Assembly (NCBI GenBank): GCA_001783715.1
Contig: MFNF01000001.1
Location: 1 to 64,000 of the forward strand
From: Candidatus Lambdaproteobacteria bacterium RIFOXYD2_FULL_56_26
Lineage (GTDB): Bacteria > SAR324 > XYD2-FULL-50-16
Direction of reading: 5' to 3'
DNA length: 64,000 bases
The notes beneath the pieces are model-generated. The model searched no databases. It was not told the origin of the DNA and was given only the letters and a program-made list of their open reading frames with translations. The position numbers and the translations under genes are program-made. Positions 8,560 through 17,305 of the stretch are shown here, piece after piece. Within the stretch, counting starts at the first letter, position 1. Each line of letters begins with the position of its first letter.

Positions 8560-9948
8560 TCAAGTAGGTAAAAGGTTTTCGTCAGCGAAACTGAAGTAGC
8601 GGTTTTCGCTTAAAATGACATGATCCAAAACCTGGATGCCGATCAACTTGCCTGCCTCGCAGAGCCGTTTGGTGATCGCCAGATCCTGCTTGCTCGGCTC
8701 CACGTCCCCCGAAGGGTGGTTGTGGATCAACAAAATCGCCGCCGCATGGAGCTGGATCGCCGGGGCAAAAACCTCCCTGGGGTGGACCAGGGTTTGGTCC
8801 AGGATCCCTTTGCTGACCATCAGCAAGGAAATCTGCCGGTACTTGTTGTCCAAAATGGCGATGTGAAAGGACTCCTGTTTTTCCCGACCCAGCCGAAAGC
8901 GGTAATGTTCAAAAATATCCTTGCTGCTTTGGATCGGCTTTCCGGCGGTGCTGTGGGTCGCTTGGGCCAGCCGAAGTCCCACTTCTTCCAGGGCTTTGGT
9001 GAACAACAAAAATTCCTGGTCCTCTGCAGTTTTGGCGTTGACCAACAGTTCGTTGGCCACCTGTCCCGCCAAAAAGGCTTCAATCCACTGGTTTTGCAGA
9101 GGGCGGTTCTGCCACTTTTCTCCGGCCAAGTACAAAAACAACTCCCGGCTCTTCAGCTCCGCACTGCGGCCCAAGCGCAGTTGGTTTTCCAGCACCAGCC
9201 GCCTTTGTGGGTGGTACTGGTCGGCAAAAAATTTGCAATTGGACCCCAAAAAACAAGAGGGGCAAAGCGGGGCTTCGGCGCACAGCCTGGGCAGAGCCAG
9301 CGGGTGTCCGGGGCCAAAGATCAGGTCCAGGCTTCGGTCCAGCAGACAGGCCTGCTCCCAGGTTTTCCCCGACAAGACCAGCGCCAACCAGTCCAGGTAC
9401 CCCAACTCCTGGGTGCCGCTGTACCGGCCAAAAGCTTGGGCCGCCGCCGGGGAGTGGGGGTAAGGCAGCCCCAGTTGGGCCAAAAACCGGCCCAATCCCC
9501 AAAGGTCTCCGCTGGTCGCCGGGTCGAGCAGGCCGGCCAGGGACAGCAAAAATCCCTTGGGGTCCTGCTCCACCTCTGCGACCAATCCGCCTTGGTGCCA
9601 AGCCTGGAGTCGGCCTAGCAGGGCAAACAGGCTTGAGGTCAAGGCGGTCTTGGCTTCTTCTTCCAAAAAGGCCAAGGGGCTGGCTTCAATCAGCTCCCTG
9701 ATCCGGGCCTGGGGCGTAAACTCCCCCAGCCCGGCCAGACGTTCGACCAAGGGCTTTAGCGGTTGGCCGGTTCTTTGGAACAGCCCCGGTGCCTCTTGGG
9801 GAAGGCAGAGGGTGAGGGCTTGGGTCCAAAAAAACTTGCCTTCCAGGTTGAGCCTTGGGGGCAAGGGACCCAGCAAGACCGAGACCTTGGGGCCAAAGCC
9901 CTGTTTTTGGACCCAGGCCTCAATCTCGCCGACAAAGCTTTCGAACAT
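8560..9948 (-). CDS. radC: RadC-type JAMM protein with long N-terminal extension and Cys cluster
   Basis: A 462-residue protein, about twice the usual RadC length. Residues 335-460 are the RadC/MPN+ domain with the JAMM metal motif H409-N-H411-PSGD and D422. The first 330 residues are not standard. They contain a C-x5-C-x2-C-x5-C cluster (C223, C229, C232, C238) that closely resembles the C-x6-C-x2-C-x5-C iron-sulfur loop of endonuclease III-type HhH-GPD glycosylases. The preceding helices could be a worn HhH-GPD fold, but I do not see the catalytic Lys/Asp hairpin. RadC's biochemical role is unsettled. The gene follows the nitrilase by four bases and its stop precedes obg by five bases, as in an operon. 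Confidence 0.85.
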   Translation of the reverse strand: MFESFVGEIEAWVQKQGFGPKVSVLLGPLPPRLNLEGKFFWTQALTLCLPQEAPGLFQRTGQPLKPLVERLAGLGEFTPQARIRELIEASPLAFLEEEAKTALTSSLFALLGRLQAWHQGGLVAEVEQDPKGFLLSLAGLLDPATSGDLWGLGRFLAQLGLPYPHSPAAAQAFGRYSGTQELGYLDWLALVLSGKTWEQACLLDRSLDLIFGPGHPLALPRLCAEAPLCPSCFLGSNCKFFADQYHPQRRLVLENQLRLGRSAELKSRELFLYLAGEKWQNRPLQNQWIEAFLAGQVANELLVNAKTAEDQEFLLFTKALEEVGLRLAQATHSTAGKPIQSSKDIFEHYRFRLGREKQESFHIAILDNKYRQISLLMVSKGILDQTLVHPREVFAPAIQLHAAAILLIHNHPSGDVEPSKQDLAITKRLCEAGKLIGIQVLDHVILSENRYFSFADENLLPT

Positions 9949-9952
9949 CTCT

Positions 9953-10780
9953 TTACCGGTCGATCCCCGCCACTTGGTGCTCTAAGACCGGCATTTGGGC
10001 CCGGACTTGGTCCACCTGGGCGAGGTCGATTTGGGCCATGACCAGACCGGTGGCCTCCGGCCCGCCGTCGGCGATGATCTGCCCCCAAGGGTCGATGACC
10101 AAAGAGTGGCCGAAGGAATGGCGTTTTTGGTTGTGCCAACCGGCCTGGGCCGGAGCTACGATAAAACACTGGGTCTCGATGGCCCGAGCCTGGAGCAGCG
10201 GTACCCAATGGTACCGGCCAGTCTGGAAGGTAAAGGCGGCAGGGACAAAAATCACCTTGGCCCCCAACCTTCGTAGGCTTTGGAACATGGCGGGGAAGCG
10301 CAGGTCGTAACAGATGGTCAAACCAAAGGGTCCCAGTTCGTGGTCCAAGCAGACCACTTCCTTGCCGGGGCTGACGGTGTTGGATTCCTTGAGCATCACC
10401 TCTTTGATCTTGGTGTCAAAAAGGTGGATCTTCCGGTAGTGGCCCAAAAGCTTCCCTTGGGAGCCGATCAGGATCGAGGTGTTGTACAGTTTTTGCGGTT
10501 CCTGGGGGTTGGTTTCGGCGAATCCGCCCATCAGGATATGGATGCCCAGCTCTTTGGCCAAAGCGGAAAACCTCGTGACCATCGGTCCGTCCAAGGGCTC
10601 GGCCAGATTTTTGTAGGTTTCCTCAGCGACCCCCAAAAACAAAAAGGATTCCGGGAAGGCGATCAGGCTCGCCCCCTTTTTCTTGGCCTCCCGGACCAGC
10701 TCCAAAGCGGTCTGGAGGTTTTTGTCCAAGTCGGCGGTGCTGTTGATTTGGGCCAGGGCGATCTTGTAGGTTGTGGGCAT
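9953..10780 (-). CDS. Carbon-nitrogen hydrolase (nitrilase superfamily, NIT1-like)
   Basis: A 275-residue cytoplasmic amidase of the nitrilase superfamily, with the Glu-Lys-Cys triad visible in FPESFLFLG, HYRKIHLFD and GLTICYDLRFP. The closest relatives by pattern are the NIT1/YbeM enzymes that hydrolyse deaminated glutathione or omega-amides. The ATG at 10780 gives the family start (PTTYKIALAQ); the longer frame upstream would add a basic tail encoded inside the cpoB region. It follows cpoB by four bases. Its place between Tol genes and radC-obg looks like co-transcription, with no clear functional link. Confidence 0.9.
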   Translation of the reverse strand: MPTTYKIALAQINSTADLDKNLQTALELVREAKKKGASLIAFPESFLFLGVAEETYKNLAEPLDGPMVTRFSALAKELGIHILMGGFAETNPQEPQKLYNTSILIGSQGKLLGHYRKIHLFDTKIKEVMLKESNTVSPGKEVVCLDHELGPFGLTICYDLRFPAMFQSLRRLGAKVIFVPAAFTFQTGRYHWVPLLQARAIETQCFIVAPAQAGWHNQKRHSFGHSLVIDPWGQIIADGGPEATGLVMAQIDLAQVDQVRAQMPVLEHQVAGIDR

Positions 10781-10784
10781 GGAA

Positions 10785-11582
10785 TTATTTTTTAAGGGTT
10801 TTAAGTTTCTTTTTGGCCTTCTCGGCCAGCTTCGGGTCTGTGGTTTGTTTGGCCAAAATCGCCAACTGCGCCTTGGCGGCACCGGGGTCTTTGGCGGCCA
10901 ACAACCCCAAGGCCAACTGCCACCGGGCGGTCAACAGCCTGGGGGATTCGGGGTAAAGGCGGATCAGGTCGTCAAAAGCCGGGTTGGCGGTTTTGTAGTC
11001 CTTGAGCAAAAAGGCGCTGAACGCTCCGTAATAAAGGGCCTCCGGGGCCAGGGGTTGGTTGGGCGACTTTTTGGCAAAGTCCAGCAACCCTTCCTGAGCG
11101 GCAGCATATTTTTTGTCCTTAAAGTCCTGGAGTCCCTGTTCAAAGACCGCCTCCGATTTGGCCACCTGGGCTTGGGTTGCCGAGGCTTCCTGGGCCTGAG
11201 TCTGGGCCTTGATCAATTCTTTGAGTTCAAAAAGCTCCACCCCTTGGGCGTTCAACTTTTGTTCCAGTTCCTCCAGCTTGGCCTGCAACTTCCGGGCGGC
11301 CAGATCGTCCTGTTCGGCCCCACGGTTGACCTGGGCAAAGTCTTCCTTCAGCTGGTCCAAGGCCTTGTAAAACTCCTTGTTGGACTTTTGTTGGGCTTCG
11401 GCTTTTTTGGCCAACTCCTTGGTCTTGTCCAAGAGCTCGGTCTTTTGCTCCAAACCCAACCGCTCCAGATCCACCAGCCGCTTCTCCAAGACCTCCATCC
11501 GGTCTTCGAGCTTGAGCGCCCACAAGGGAGCGGGAAACAACAATACCAAGCCCAAGGTGAGGGCAATCAGGGTTCTGGCCAT
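10785..11582 (-). CDS. cpoB: Tol-Pal-associated periplasmic protein CpoB/YbgF
   Basis: A 265-residue secreted protein with a signal peptide (about 1-22, ending near LWA). A coiled coil rich in Lys, Glu and Gln follows (about 25-125), then a TPR-like C-terminal half (about 140-265) with repeats such as KDKKYAAAQEGLLDFAKKSP. This is the CpoB layout: coiled-coil trimerisation plus TPRs that bind TolA and tune PBP1B during constriction. The start overlaps the tolB end by 16 bases. In many bacteria pal lies between tolB and cpoB; here it does not. Confidence 0.9.
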   Translation of the reverse strand: MARTLIALTLGLVLLFPAPLWALKLEDRMEVLEKRLVDLERLGLEQKTELLDKTKELAKKAEAQQKSNKEFYKALDQLKEDFAQVNRGAEQDDLAARKLQAKLEELEQKLNAQGVELFELKELIKAQTQAQEASATQAQVAKSEAVFEQGLQDFKDKKYAAAQEGLLDFAKKSPNQPLAPEALYYGAFSAFLLKDYKTANPAFDDLIRLYPESPRLLTARWQLALGLLAAKDPGAAKAQLAILAKQTTDPKLAEKAKKKLKTLKK

Positions 11583-12766
11583 TCTATCTCCCCTTGGCTC
11601 CAGTCGGGATTAAATTCTTCCAGATTGTCTGGAGAAGAGGTCAATCTTCGGACATAGCTGCCGTCAACCCGCATCAGGAAAAGCTTTTGTTTGCCTGCGA
11701 CCTTGTTGACAAACAAAATCTGCCGTCCGTCGGGCGAGAATCGGGGCTGTTCTTTGGAGCCGGGGCCGTGGGTCAACTGCCGTTGGATCAACCCTCGTTG
11801 GTCCATCAAAAAGATCTGGTAGTTTCCCTCCACCAAGCCGGAAAAGGCAAAAAACTTGGCGCTCGGGCTCCAGCAAGGCTCGGCGTTGTATTTGCCTTCA
11901 AAGGTCATCCTCTGCTCCAGCCCTGAAGTTAAATTCTTTTGATAGATTTGTACAGCGCCGCTTCGGTCCGAGACAAAGAGCAGCCTTTGGCCGGTGCTGT
12001 CCAGGGAGGGGCTCGACTCGGTCGAACCTCGCTGGGTCTCCTTGAACAGCTGGCGACGTTTGCGTTCAAACCAATACAGGTCCGAGTCCCCCTGGATGGA
12101 AAGGGTCAGGAGCAGGCGGTTGGGGTTCTTGGTGAAAATCGCCTCCAGGCTTTGGCCCTTGCCGGTCCGCAGCTCCTCGACCAGCCCACGCAATCGGAGC
12201 ACCCGGGTTTGGGGGCCGTGGTCGCCCAAATAGGTATAGGCCAGTTGTTCCCCCGCCAAGTCCCACCGAGGCAGCAGCACCACTTTGCCTTCGGTGGAGA
12301 AGACCTTGTGCCTTTGGCCCAAAAAGTTGGTCAGCTCCAGCCGGTATCCTTGGGCTTTGTTTTTGGTGACGTAAACGATCCCCGAACCGAAGGCCGGTTT
12401 TTCGCCGGTCAGGGTTTTGATGATCTCCACCGCCTGGGCGGTGACCTCCTCTTGTACTTCCAGGGTCGGCAGGGCAAAGGTGCCGGTGTAAAAGACCATC
12501 CCTTCGAGGCCCACCAGCTGGATCTTGGCGAACTTGGGGAACCGGGAGAATTGCAGCTCCAAGTCGGCCACTGTTCCCTTTTCCACCGGTTCAAAGAGCC
12601 CGGACCAACGGAGGGTCGCCAACAGCTCTTGGGCATAGGGGTCATCGGCCCCCTGGCCTTGGGCAAGGGTGACCAGGGAAAACCTCGCCCCGGTGATCTC
12701 AATGTAGTCCTGGGCCCAAACCCAGGTGGGGCAGAGGGACAGGCACAACAGGAGCAGCCACTTCAT
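11567..12766 (-). CDS. tolB: Tol-Pal system protein TolB
   Basis: A periplasmic protein of 399 residues from the ATG at 12766, which overlaps the tolA stop as ATGA. The signal peptide is KWLLLLCLSLCPTWVWA. The N-terminal domain (to about residue 150) is followed by a WD40-like beta-propeller with repeats of the type SLDSTGQRLLFVSDRSG, WSPSAKFFAFSG and FSPDGRQILFVN. TolB binds Pal and TolA in the trans-envelope complex that draws the outer membrane in during division. An in-frame start ten codons upstream would spoil the signal peptide and is less likely. Confidence 0.94.
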   Translation of the reverse strand: MKWLLLLCLSLCPTWVWAQDYIEITGARFSLVTLAQGQGADDPYAQELLATLRWSGLFEPVEKGTVADLELQFSRFPKFAKIQLVGLEGMVFYTGTFALPTLEVQEEVTAQAVEIIKTLTGEKPAFGSGIVYVTKNKAQGYRLELTNFLGQRHKVFSTEGKVVLLPRWDLAGEQLAYTYLGDHGPQTRVLRLRGLVEELRTGKGQSLEAIFTKNPNRLLLTLSIQGDSDLYWFERKRRQLFKETQRGSTESSPSLDSTGQRLLFVSDRSGAVQIYQKNLTSGLEQRMTFEGKYNAEPCWSPSAKFFAFSGLVEGNYQIFLMDQRGLIQRQLTHGPGSKEQPRFSPDGRQILFVNKVAGKQKLFLMRVDGSYVRRLTSSPDNLEEFNPDWSQGEIEWPEP

Positions 12767-13524
12767 TGGGCCTCTTCGGGATGGAACCGAAACCAAGCCT
12801 CAAAGACCGGGGCCCCGGCTAGAACCTCAACGGGAGGGGCGGGGAAAGGAGAAGCGTCCAGGATCGCCTTTTTGGCCCCTTGGTCGAGCAGATCAAGCCC
12901 GGAGCTTTCCTCCAGGGAAAGGCTGTCGATTCTCCCGTCCGGCTTGATCTTGCAAAGGTAGAGAATCTGGTAGTCCCGCTCGATGGTCGGAGCCTTCCAC
13001 AAGGATTCGACCTTTTGGCGCAGCAGGGTTTTGTAGCCGTTTTGGTTGACCTTGTTGCGCCACAACTGGGCCGGTCCGGGAGGTGCCGCCGGAGCCGGTG
13101 CGGCAGCGGGGGCCTTGGGAGGAGGTGGCGGCTCGGCAGTAGTTTTTTCCTTGCTCTTAACCGCCTTGATCAGGTCGGCCCGCACCTTGGGGTCCGTTTT
13201 GGCGGCCACCGGCGGAGGCTCGGGAGCCTTGGGGGCCGGTTCTGGGGCTTTGGGCTCTTCCACTTTTGGGGGCTCTTCCGCCTTGGGGGGCTCGGGCACC
13301 GGCGGGGGAGCCGGTTCGGTTTTTCCCGCCGTCCCCTGGGGGGCCTCGTTTTGCTCCGCTGTCTCGGGGGCCGGGGCCTCTTCTTGGGGCTCAAACAGGA
13401 TCTCGGCCCCCAGGGGAAGGTTCGGCTCGGGGCTGGAGCGAACCATCGCCAAAACCCAGCCCAAGACCAAAAGGTGCAGGGTCAAGGACAGGGCCAGGGG
13501 GGTAAAGGGCTTGAGGCTCTTCAT
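12763..13524 (-). CDS. tolA: TolA-like protein with TonB-type C-terminus
   Basis: A 253-residue inner-membrane-anchored protein: one N-terminal membrane helix (about 10-28), a long Pro/Ala/Glu/Lys-rich periplasmic linker (about 45-150) and a compact TonB/TolA C-terminal domain (about 155-253, QLWRNKVNQNGY onward). Its place between tolR and tolB makes it the TolA of this system, transmitting force from TolQR to TolB and Pal. It is shorter than E. coli TolA (421 residues), and its linker is TonB-like proline-rich rather than a long helix. It joins both neighbours by ATGA overlaps. Confidence 0.88.
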   Translation of the reverse strand: MKSLKPFTPLALSLTLHLLVLGWVLAMVRSSPEPNLPLGAEILFEPQEEAPAPETAEQNEAPQGTAGKTEPAPPPVPEPPKAEEPPKVEEPKAPEPAPKAPEPPPVAAKTDPKVRADLIKAVKSKEKTTAEPPPPPKAPAAAPAPAAPPGPAQLWRNKVNQNGYKTLLRQKVESLWKAPTIERDYQILYLCKIKPDGRIDSLSLEESSGLDLLDQGAKKAILDASPFPAPPVEVLAGAPVFEAWFRFHPEEAQ

Positions 13525-13928
13525 CGGGCTTCTTCCACCAACAGCCCCAGCCTCGTGGTCCCAGCCACCTTGAGTTGGGCCATCAGGTGGGTGATCTTCT
13601 CATAAGCCAAGGAACGGTCCGCCCGGATCAGGACCCGTTCCTCCGGGTTGGCGGCCAGCCGCAGGCTGACTGCGTTGAGCAACATGGCCTCGGAAAGCAC
13701 CCCCTCACCCAAGGAGAGTTTGCCTTCCTTGTCCATCGAAACGATCACCCGCTTTTGGGCCTGGGAGTTGCGTTGGCTCAGCCGCTCCTTGGGCAGGTCC
13801 AGGTCCAACTGGCGCTGCAAAAAGGGGCTGGCTACCAGCAACACCACCACCAGCACCAACAACACGTCCACGAAGGGGGTGACGTTGATCTCGGCAATCG
13901 GCGGGTGCTTGGGTTTTTTGTACCGCAT
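13521..13928 (-). CDS. tolR: TolR/ExbD family protein
   Basis: A 135-residue inner-membrane protein with the family start AEINVTPFVDVLLVLVVVLLVA: one membrane helix (about 17-37) containing the proton-conducting Asp in FVDVLLV, then a periplasmic domain. It pairs with TolQ as the proton-driven motor of the Tol complex. Length is typical. The stop overlaps the tolA start (ATGA) and the start shares one base with the tolQ end. Confidence 0.93.
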   Translation of the reverse strand: MRYKKPKHPPIAEINVTPFVDVLLVLVVVLLVASPFLQRQLDLDLPKERLSQRNSQAQKRVIVSMDKEGKLSLGEGVLSEAMLLNAVSLRLAANPEERVLIRADRSLAYEKITHLMAQLKVAGTTRLGLLVEEAR

Positions 13929-14632
13929 CAGTCGAGCTGGTCAAAGAGGTTCAAAAGCTCCAGTCCAAAACGGTGCATCTCCTGGCCCAGGTCGTCCACC
14001 TTGGCCCGCAGGAGGTTGTGGGCTACCAATGCGGGAATAGCAACCAACAGGCCCAAGGCGGTCGCCACCAAGGCGGCGGCGATGCCCGGCCCTACGGCGC
14101 TCAGGTGATCCCCGCCCGTCTGGCCCAAGGAGGCCAGGGCATCGATCACCCCCAAAACGGTGCCAAACAACCCTACAAACGGGGCGGCACTGGAGAGGGT
14201 GGCCAGCCAAGAGAGGCCCTGGGCAAGCTTTTGTTCCTCCCCCATGATCTTGGCTTCCAAGGCCCGGTCCAACCGTTCCAGGAACTGGCCGTGTTGCAGT
14301 CTCGTGGCCACCGGGCGGCTTTTTTGTTCCAAGGCACTGGCCGGGGTTTGGGCGTTTCTCAGCTCAATCGCCTCAAAGCCCAAGGCTAAAATCGGACCGG
14401 TCGGGTGGGTCTCCACCGCCAAGATCAGGCCGTTGAGGCTCATCGGGCGATCCAGGGCGCACCGGAACCGGGCGGAGTCGGCAGCGGCCTGGGAGAGTTG
14501 TAGCGCTTTTTTGAGGATCAGCCCCCAAGAGAGGATCGAAAGCACCAGCAAAAACAACATCACCGCTCTGGAGAGCAGGTCCCCATGGAAGACCAGAGCC
14601 AAAAGGCCTTGGGTCGGATTGAGCGCAACCAT
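13928..14632 (-). CDS. tolQ: TolQ/ExbB family proton channel protein
   Basis: A 234-residue MotA/TolQ/ExbB protein with three membrane helices: one near residues 15-38 and two in the C-terminal half. The second half carries the family signature GLSWLATLSSAAPFVGLFGTVLGVI and GPGIAAALVATALGLLVAIPA. It forms the pentameric stator around the TolR dimer. It lies three bases behind murE-alr, so the Tol genes probably share a transcript with that wall-synthesis gene. Confidence 0.94.
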   Translation of the reverse strand: MVALNPTQGLLALVFHGDLLSRAVMLFLLVLSILSWGLILKKALQLSQAAADSARFRCALDRPMSLNGLILAVETHPTGPILALGFEAIELRNAQTPASALEQKSRPVATRLQHGQFLERLDRALEAKIMGEEQKLAQGLSWLATLSSAAPFVGLFGTVLGVIDALASLGQTGGDHLSAVGPGIAAALVATALGLLVAIPALVAHNLLRAKVDDLGQEMHRFGLELLNLFDQLD

Positions 14633-14635
14633 CGA

Positions 14636-17302
14636 TTAAACCCATCTTTTTTCGATCCTACCGGTCCAACAAGACAGGACTTGGTAGGTAACCGTTGAAG
14701 CCCAGCGGGCCAGTTGCATGGCGGTGATTTCTTTCTCTCCCTGGGTGCCGATCAGCACCACTTCTTCGCCGGGAGAGACCTCCTGGAGGTGGGAACAGTC
14801 CACCATGATTGCGTCCATCGAGTTGCCGCCTAAGATCGGACATTCGGTCCCTTGGATCAACACCGCTCCCTTGTTCCTCAGCCTGGGGTAGCCGTCTCCG
14901 TACCCTAGGGGCAAGATGGCCAATTGGGTGGCCCCCGGTGCGGTGTAGTGCATTCCGTAGCCCACCTTGTCGCCAAGCTCCAGGGTTTTGACGAAGGCCA
15001 CCCGACTTTTGAGGGACAAGGCGGGGGCCAGGGTTTTGCCCTCCCGGTTGATCCTGCGGCAGACCTCGGAGGGATAAACTCCGGCGAGCAAGGCTCCGAT
15101 CCGAACCATGTCCCCATGGGCAAAAGGCAGGTCCAGGTAGCCGCCGCTGTTGCAGGCGTGGACCAGGGGGGGCCGTTGGCCTTTTGCTTCCAGGGCCGAA
15201 ACCACTGCGGAAAATCGCTCCCACTGGAGCTTGGCGTAGGTTTTGTCGGCTTCGTCGGACTGGGCGAAATGGGTCATGACCCCTTCCAACTCCAGGTTTT
15301 TGAGCCGACTTATCTGCTCGACCAGCTCCAAGACCGCATGAGGCTTGACTCCATAACGGCCCATTCCGCTGTCCACCTTGAGGTGCACCTTGGCCCGTTG
15401 GCCCGCCGATGCCGCCAGCTCGTTGAGCCGCTCGGCCTTTTCCAGGGATTGGATCTGCAAGGTCAGTTTGTGCCGCAAGGCGATCGGCAGTTCTTGGTCG
15501 TCTCGTTCCCCAAACACCAGGATATCGGGGGCCAAGAGCCCGGCGGCCCGAAGCGCCAGGGCCTCGGAAAGGCAAGCGACCCCAAAGCGTTTGATCCCCA
15601 AGGTCGCCGCCAGCTTGGCGACCGGAACGATCCCGTGGCCCAAGGCATCATCCTTGACCACCAGCAGCAGTTCCAGGTGGGCCGGTTTTTCCTCCAGGAT
15701 CAGCCGCAGGTTCGCTTCGACCACCTTGAGGTTGACCTCGACAATCGCCCGGTAGTGGGGCTTGGGCGGGTTGGCGTAATAGTCGAGTACCGCTTGGCGG
15801 TCCGAGAAGAGCCGGGTTTCCTCCCCGATGATCTGGTAAGTCTCGTGCCCCTTTCCGGCGATCAAAACCGAATCCCCCGGCTTGGCCATTTCCAGGGCCA
15901 AATCAATCGCCCGTTTCCGGTCCAGTTCCACAAAAAGCTTGGCGTTTTTTTCTTCCGGGAATCCGGCCTGGATTTGGGCGGCAATGGTTTTGGGGTCTTC
16001 GGTCCTGGGGTTGTCGCTGGTGATGACGGTGACCCCGGCAAAACGGGCGGCAATGGCTCCCATCAGGGGACGTTTGCCCGGGTCTCGGTCTCCGCCGCAG
16101 CCGAAGACGGTGATGTTGCGCCCTTCGGTGAGGTGCACCACTTCTTTGATGATCTTCTCCAGGGCATCGGGGGTGTGGGCGTAGTCGATGTAAACGTCCA
16201 CCCCGGCGGGGCTTTTGATCTTTTCAAACCGGCCATCCACCTGTCTGGCCGCTGCCAGACCGGCGGCCAAGGTCTCGACATTGACCCCTAGGCCCAAACC
16301 GGCCCCAAATGCGGCCAGTGCATTATAAACGTTAAAAATTCCAGCCATGGGCAGCCGAATCTCTCCCAGCGAGTGGCCTCGCAAATAGACCTCGAACCGG
16401 CTGGAAGCGCCGGTCATCTCTTTGATCACCCCCAAGAGTTCGGCCTGTTTGTTTTTGATCCCGTAGCTCAAGGCCTGGATACGGCCAATCAATTTGGCAT
16501 GGTTGTCCAGGACCGACAAAAACTCGGGGCCATAATAGTCGTCCACATTGACTACCGCCAAAGACTTTTTTTTCCCTTGCCCCAGGCCCCGGAAAAACTT
16601 GAGCTTCGCTTCCTTGTAGGCCTCCATGCTCAGGTGGTGGTCCAGGTGGTCTTGGGTCAGGTTGGTAAACACGGCGACATCGTATTCCAGGGCTGAGTTG
16701 CGGTCAAAGTCCATGCCGTGGCTGGTGACTTCCATCATCACCACTTGGGCTCCTTCGTTCCGCATCTTGTGGCCGATCCGAAAAAGGTCCGGGGCCAGGG
16801 GATTGGAGAGGTGGCCGGCCGGTTCCTTGGACTTGGGGTAAAAGGTTCCGATGGTGCCGATCACCCCGGCGGGCACCTTGGCGTGGGCCAAGATGGAGTC
16901 CAACATTTGGGTGGTGGTGGTTTTGCCGTTGGTGCCGGTGATCCCTACCAGCTTGAGGCTCATAAACGGCCGCTCCCAGAAGGCCTGGGCCAACAGCGCC
17001 ATGCCCAGGTTGAGGTCCCAAAGCTGGAGGTGCGTGACCCCGGGGGGCAGGTCCAAGGTGAGGTTCTTGTCGGTGACCACACACACCGCCCCCCGCTCTA
17101 CGGCTGCGGGCCAATGGGCCAGGGAATTGGGCTTGAGGTGGGATTCCTGGAATTCCTCTTTGGTCAGGGCGAAGTACAAAAAGCCGGGTCCGGTTTTGGT
17201 TGGGTCCCAGCTGATCCCTTCCACCGAAACGTCCGGGTCGCCGATCACTTGAAACCCGGTGTCCGGCAGGGCCGAAAGCAGGCTACGGAGGCTGTGTTTC
17301 AT
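14636..17302 (-). CDS. murE-alr: MurE ligase - alanine racemase fusion
   Basis: An 888-residue fusion of two peptidoglycan-precursor enzymes. Residues 1 to about 510 are MurE (UDP-MurNAc-L-Ala-D-Glu:DAP ligase), with P-loop VGITGTNGKTT (119-129), the carbamylated-Lys region YKEAKLKFF and DNPRTEDP (430-437), whose Asn and Arg select meso-diaminopimelate. Residues 517-888 are a PLP alanine racemase. The PLP Lys is probably K550 in VVKDDALGHG, where the usual Tyr is Leu554; the second-subunit Tyr in KVGYGMHYTA is kept. MurF-Alr fusions are known in Bacteroidetes; a MurE-Alr fusion is less familiar. It lies three bases ahead of tolQ, with four bases to the previous gene. Confidence 0.93.
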   Translation of the reverse strand: MKHSLRSLLSALPDTGFQVIGDPDVSVEGISWDPTKTGPGFLYFALTKEEFQESHLKPNSLAHWPAAVERGAVCVVTDKNLTLDLPPGVTHLQLWDLNLGMALLAQAFWERPFMSLKLVGITGTNGKTTTTQMLDSILAHAKVPAGVIGTIGTFYPKSKEPAGHLSNPLAPDLFRIGHKMRNEGAQVVMMEVTSHGMDFDRNSALEYDVAVFTNLTQDHLDHHLSMEAYKEAKLKFFRGLGQGKKKSLAVVNVDDYYGPEFLSVLDNHAKLIGRIQALSYGIKNKQAELLGVIKEMTGASSRFEVYLRGHSLGEIRLPMAGIFNVYNALAAFGAGLGLGVNVETLAAGLAAARQVDGRFEKIKSPAGVDVYIDYAHTPDALEKIIKEVVHLTEGRNITVFGCGGDRDPGKRPLMGAIAARFAGVTVITSDNPRTEDPKTIAAQIQAGFPEEKNAKLFVELDRKRAIDLALEMAKPGDSVLIAGKGHETYQIIGEETRLFSDRQAVLDYYANPPKPHYRAIVEVNLKVVEANLRLILEEKPAHLELLLVVKDDALGHGIVPVAKLAATLGIKRFGVACLSEALALRAAGLLAPDILVFGERDDQELPIALRHKLTLQIQSLEKAERLNELAASAGQRAKVHLKVDSGMGRYGVKPHAVLELVEQISRLKNLELEGVMTHFAQSDEADKTYAKLQWERFSAVVSALEAKGQRPPLVHACNSGGYLDLPFAHGDMVRIGALLAGVYPSEVCRRINREGKTLAPALSLKSRVAFVKTLELGDKVGYGMHYTAPGATQLAILPLGYGDGYPRLRNKGAVLIQGTECPILGGNSMDAIMVDCSHLQEVSPGEEVVLIGTQGEKEITAMQLARWASTVTYQVLSCWTGRIEKRWV

Positions 17303-17305
17303 CGA

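Noticed and set aside
10781-10882. N-terminal extension of the nitrilase-family gene by 34 codons
   Set aside because: The added residues are Arg/Pro/Lys-rich and antisense-like to normal sequence, and they lie in the cpoB coding region. The ATG at 10780 gives the family N-terminus.
14924-16291. A 455-codon plus-strand frame inside murE-alr
   Set aside because: It is antisense to a gene with intact MurE and racemase motifs, has Gly/Gln/His-rich composition and no recognisable domain. Frames at 16718-18160, 23071-24444, 34451-35848 and 57124-58500 were rejected for the same reason.
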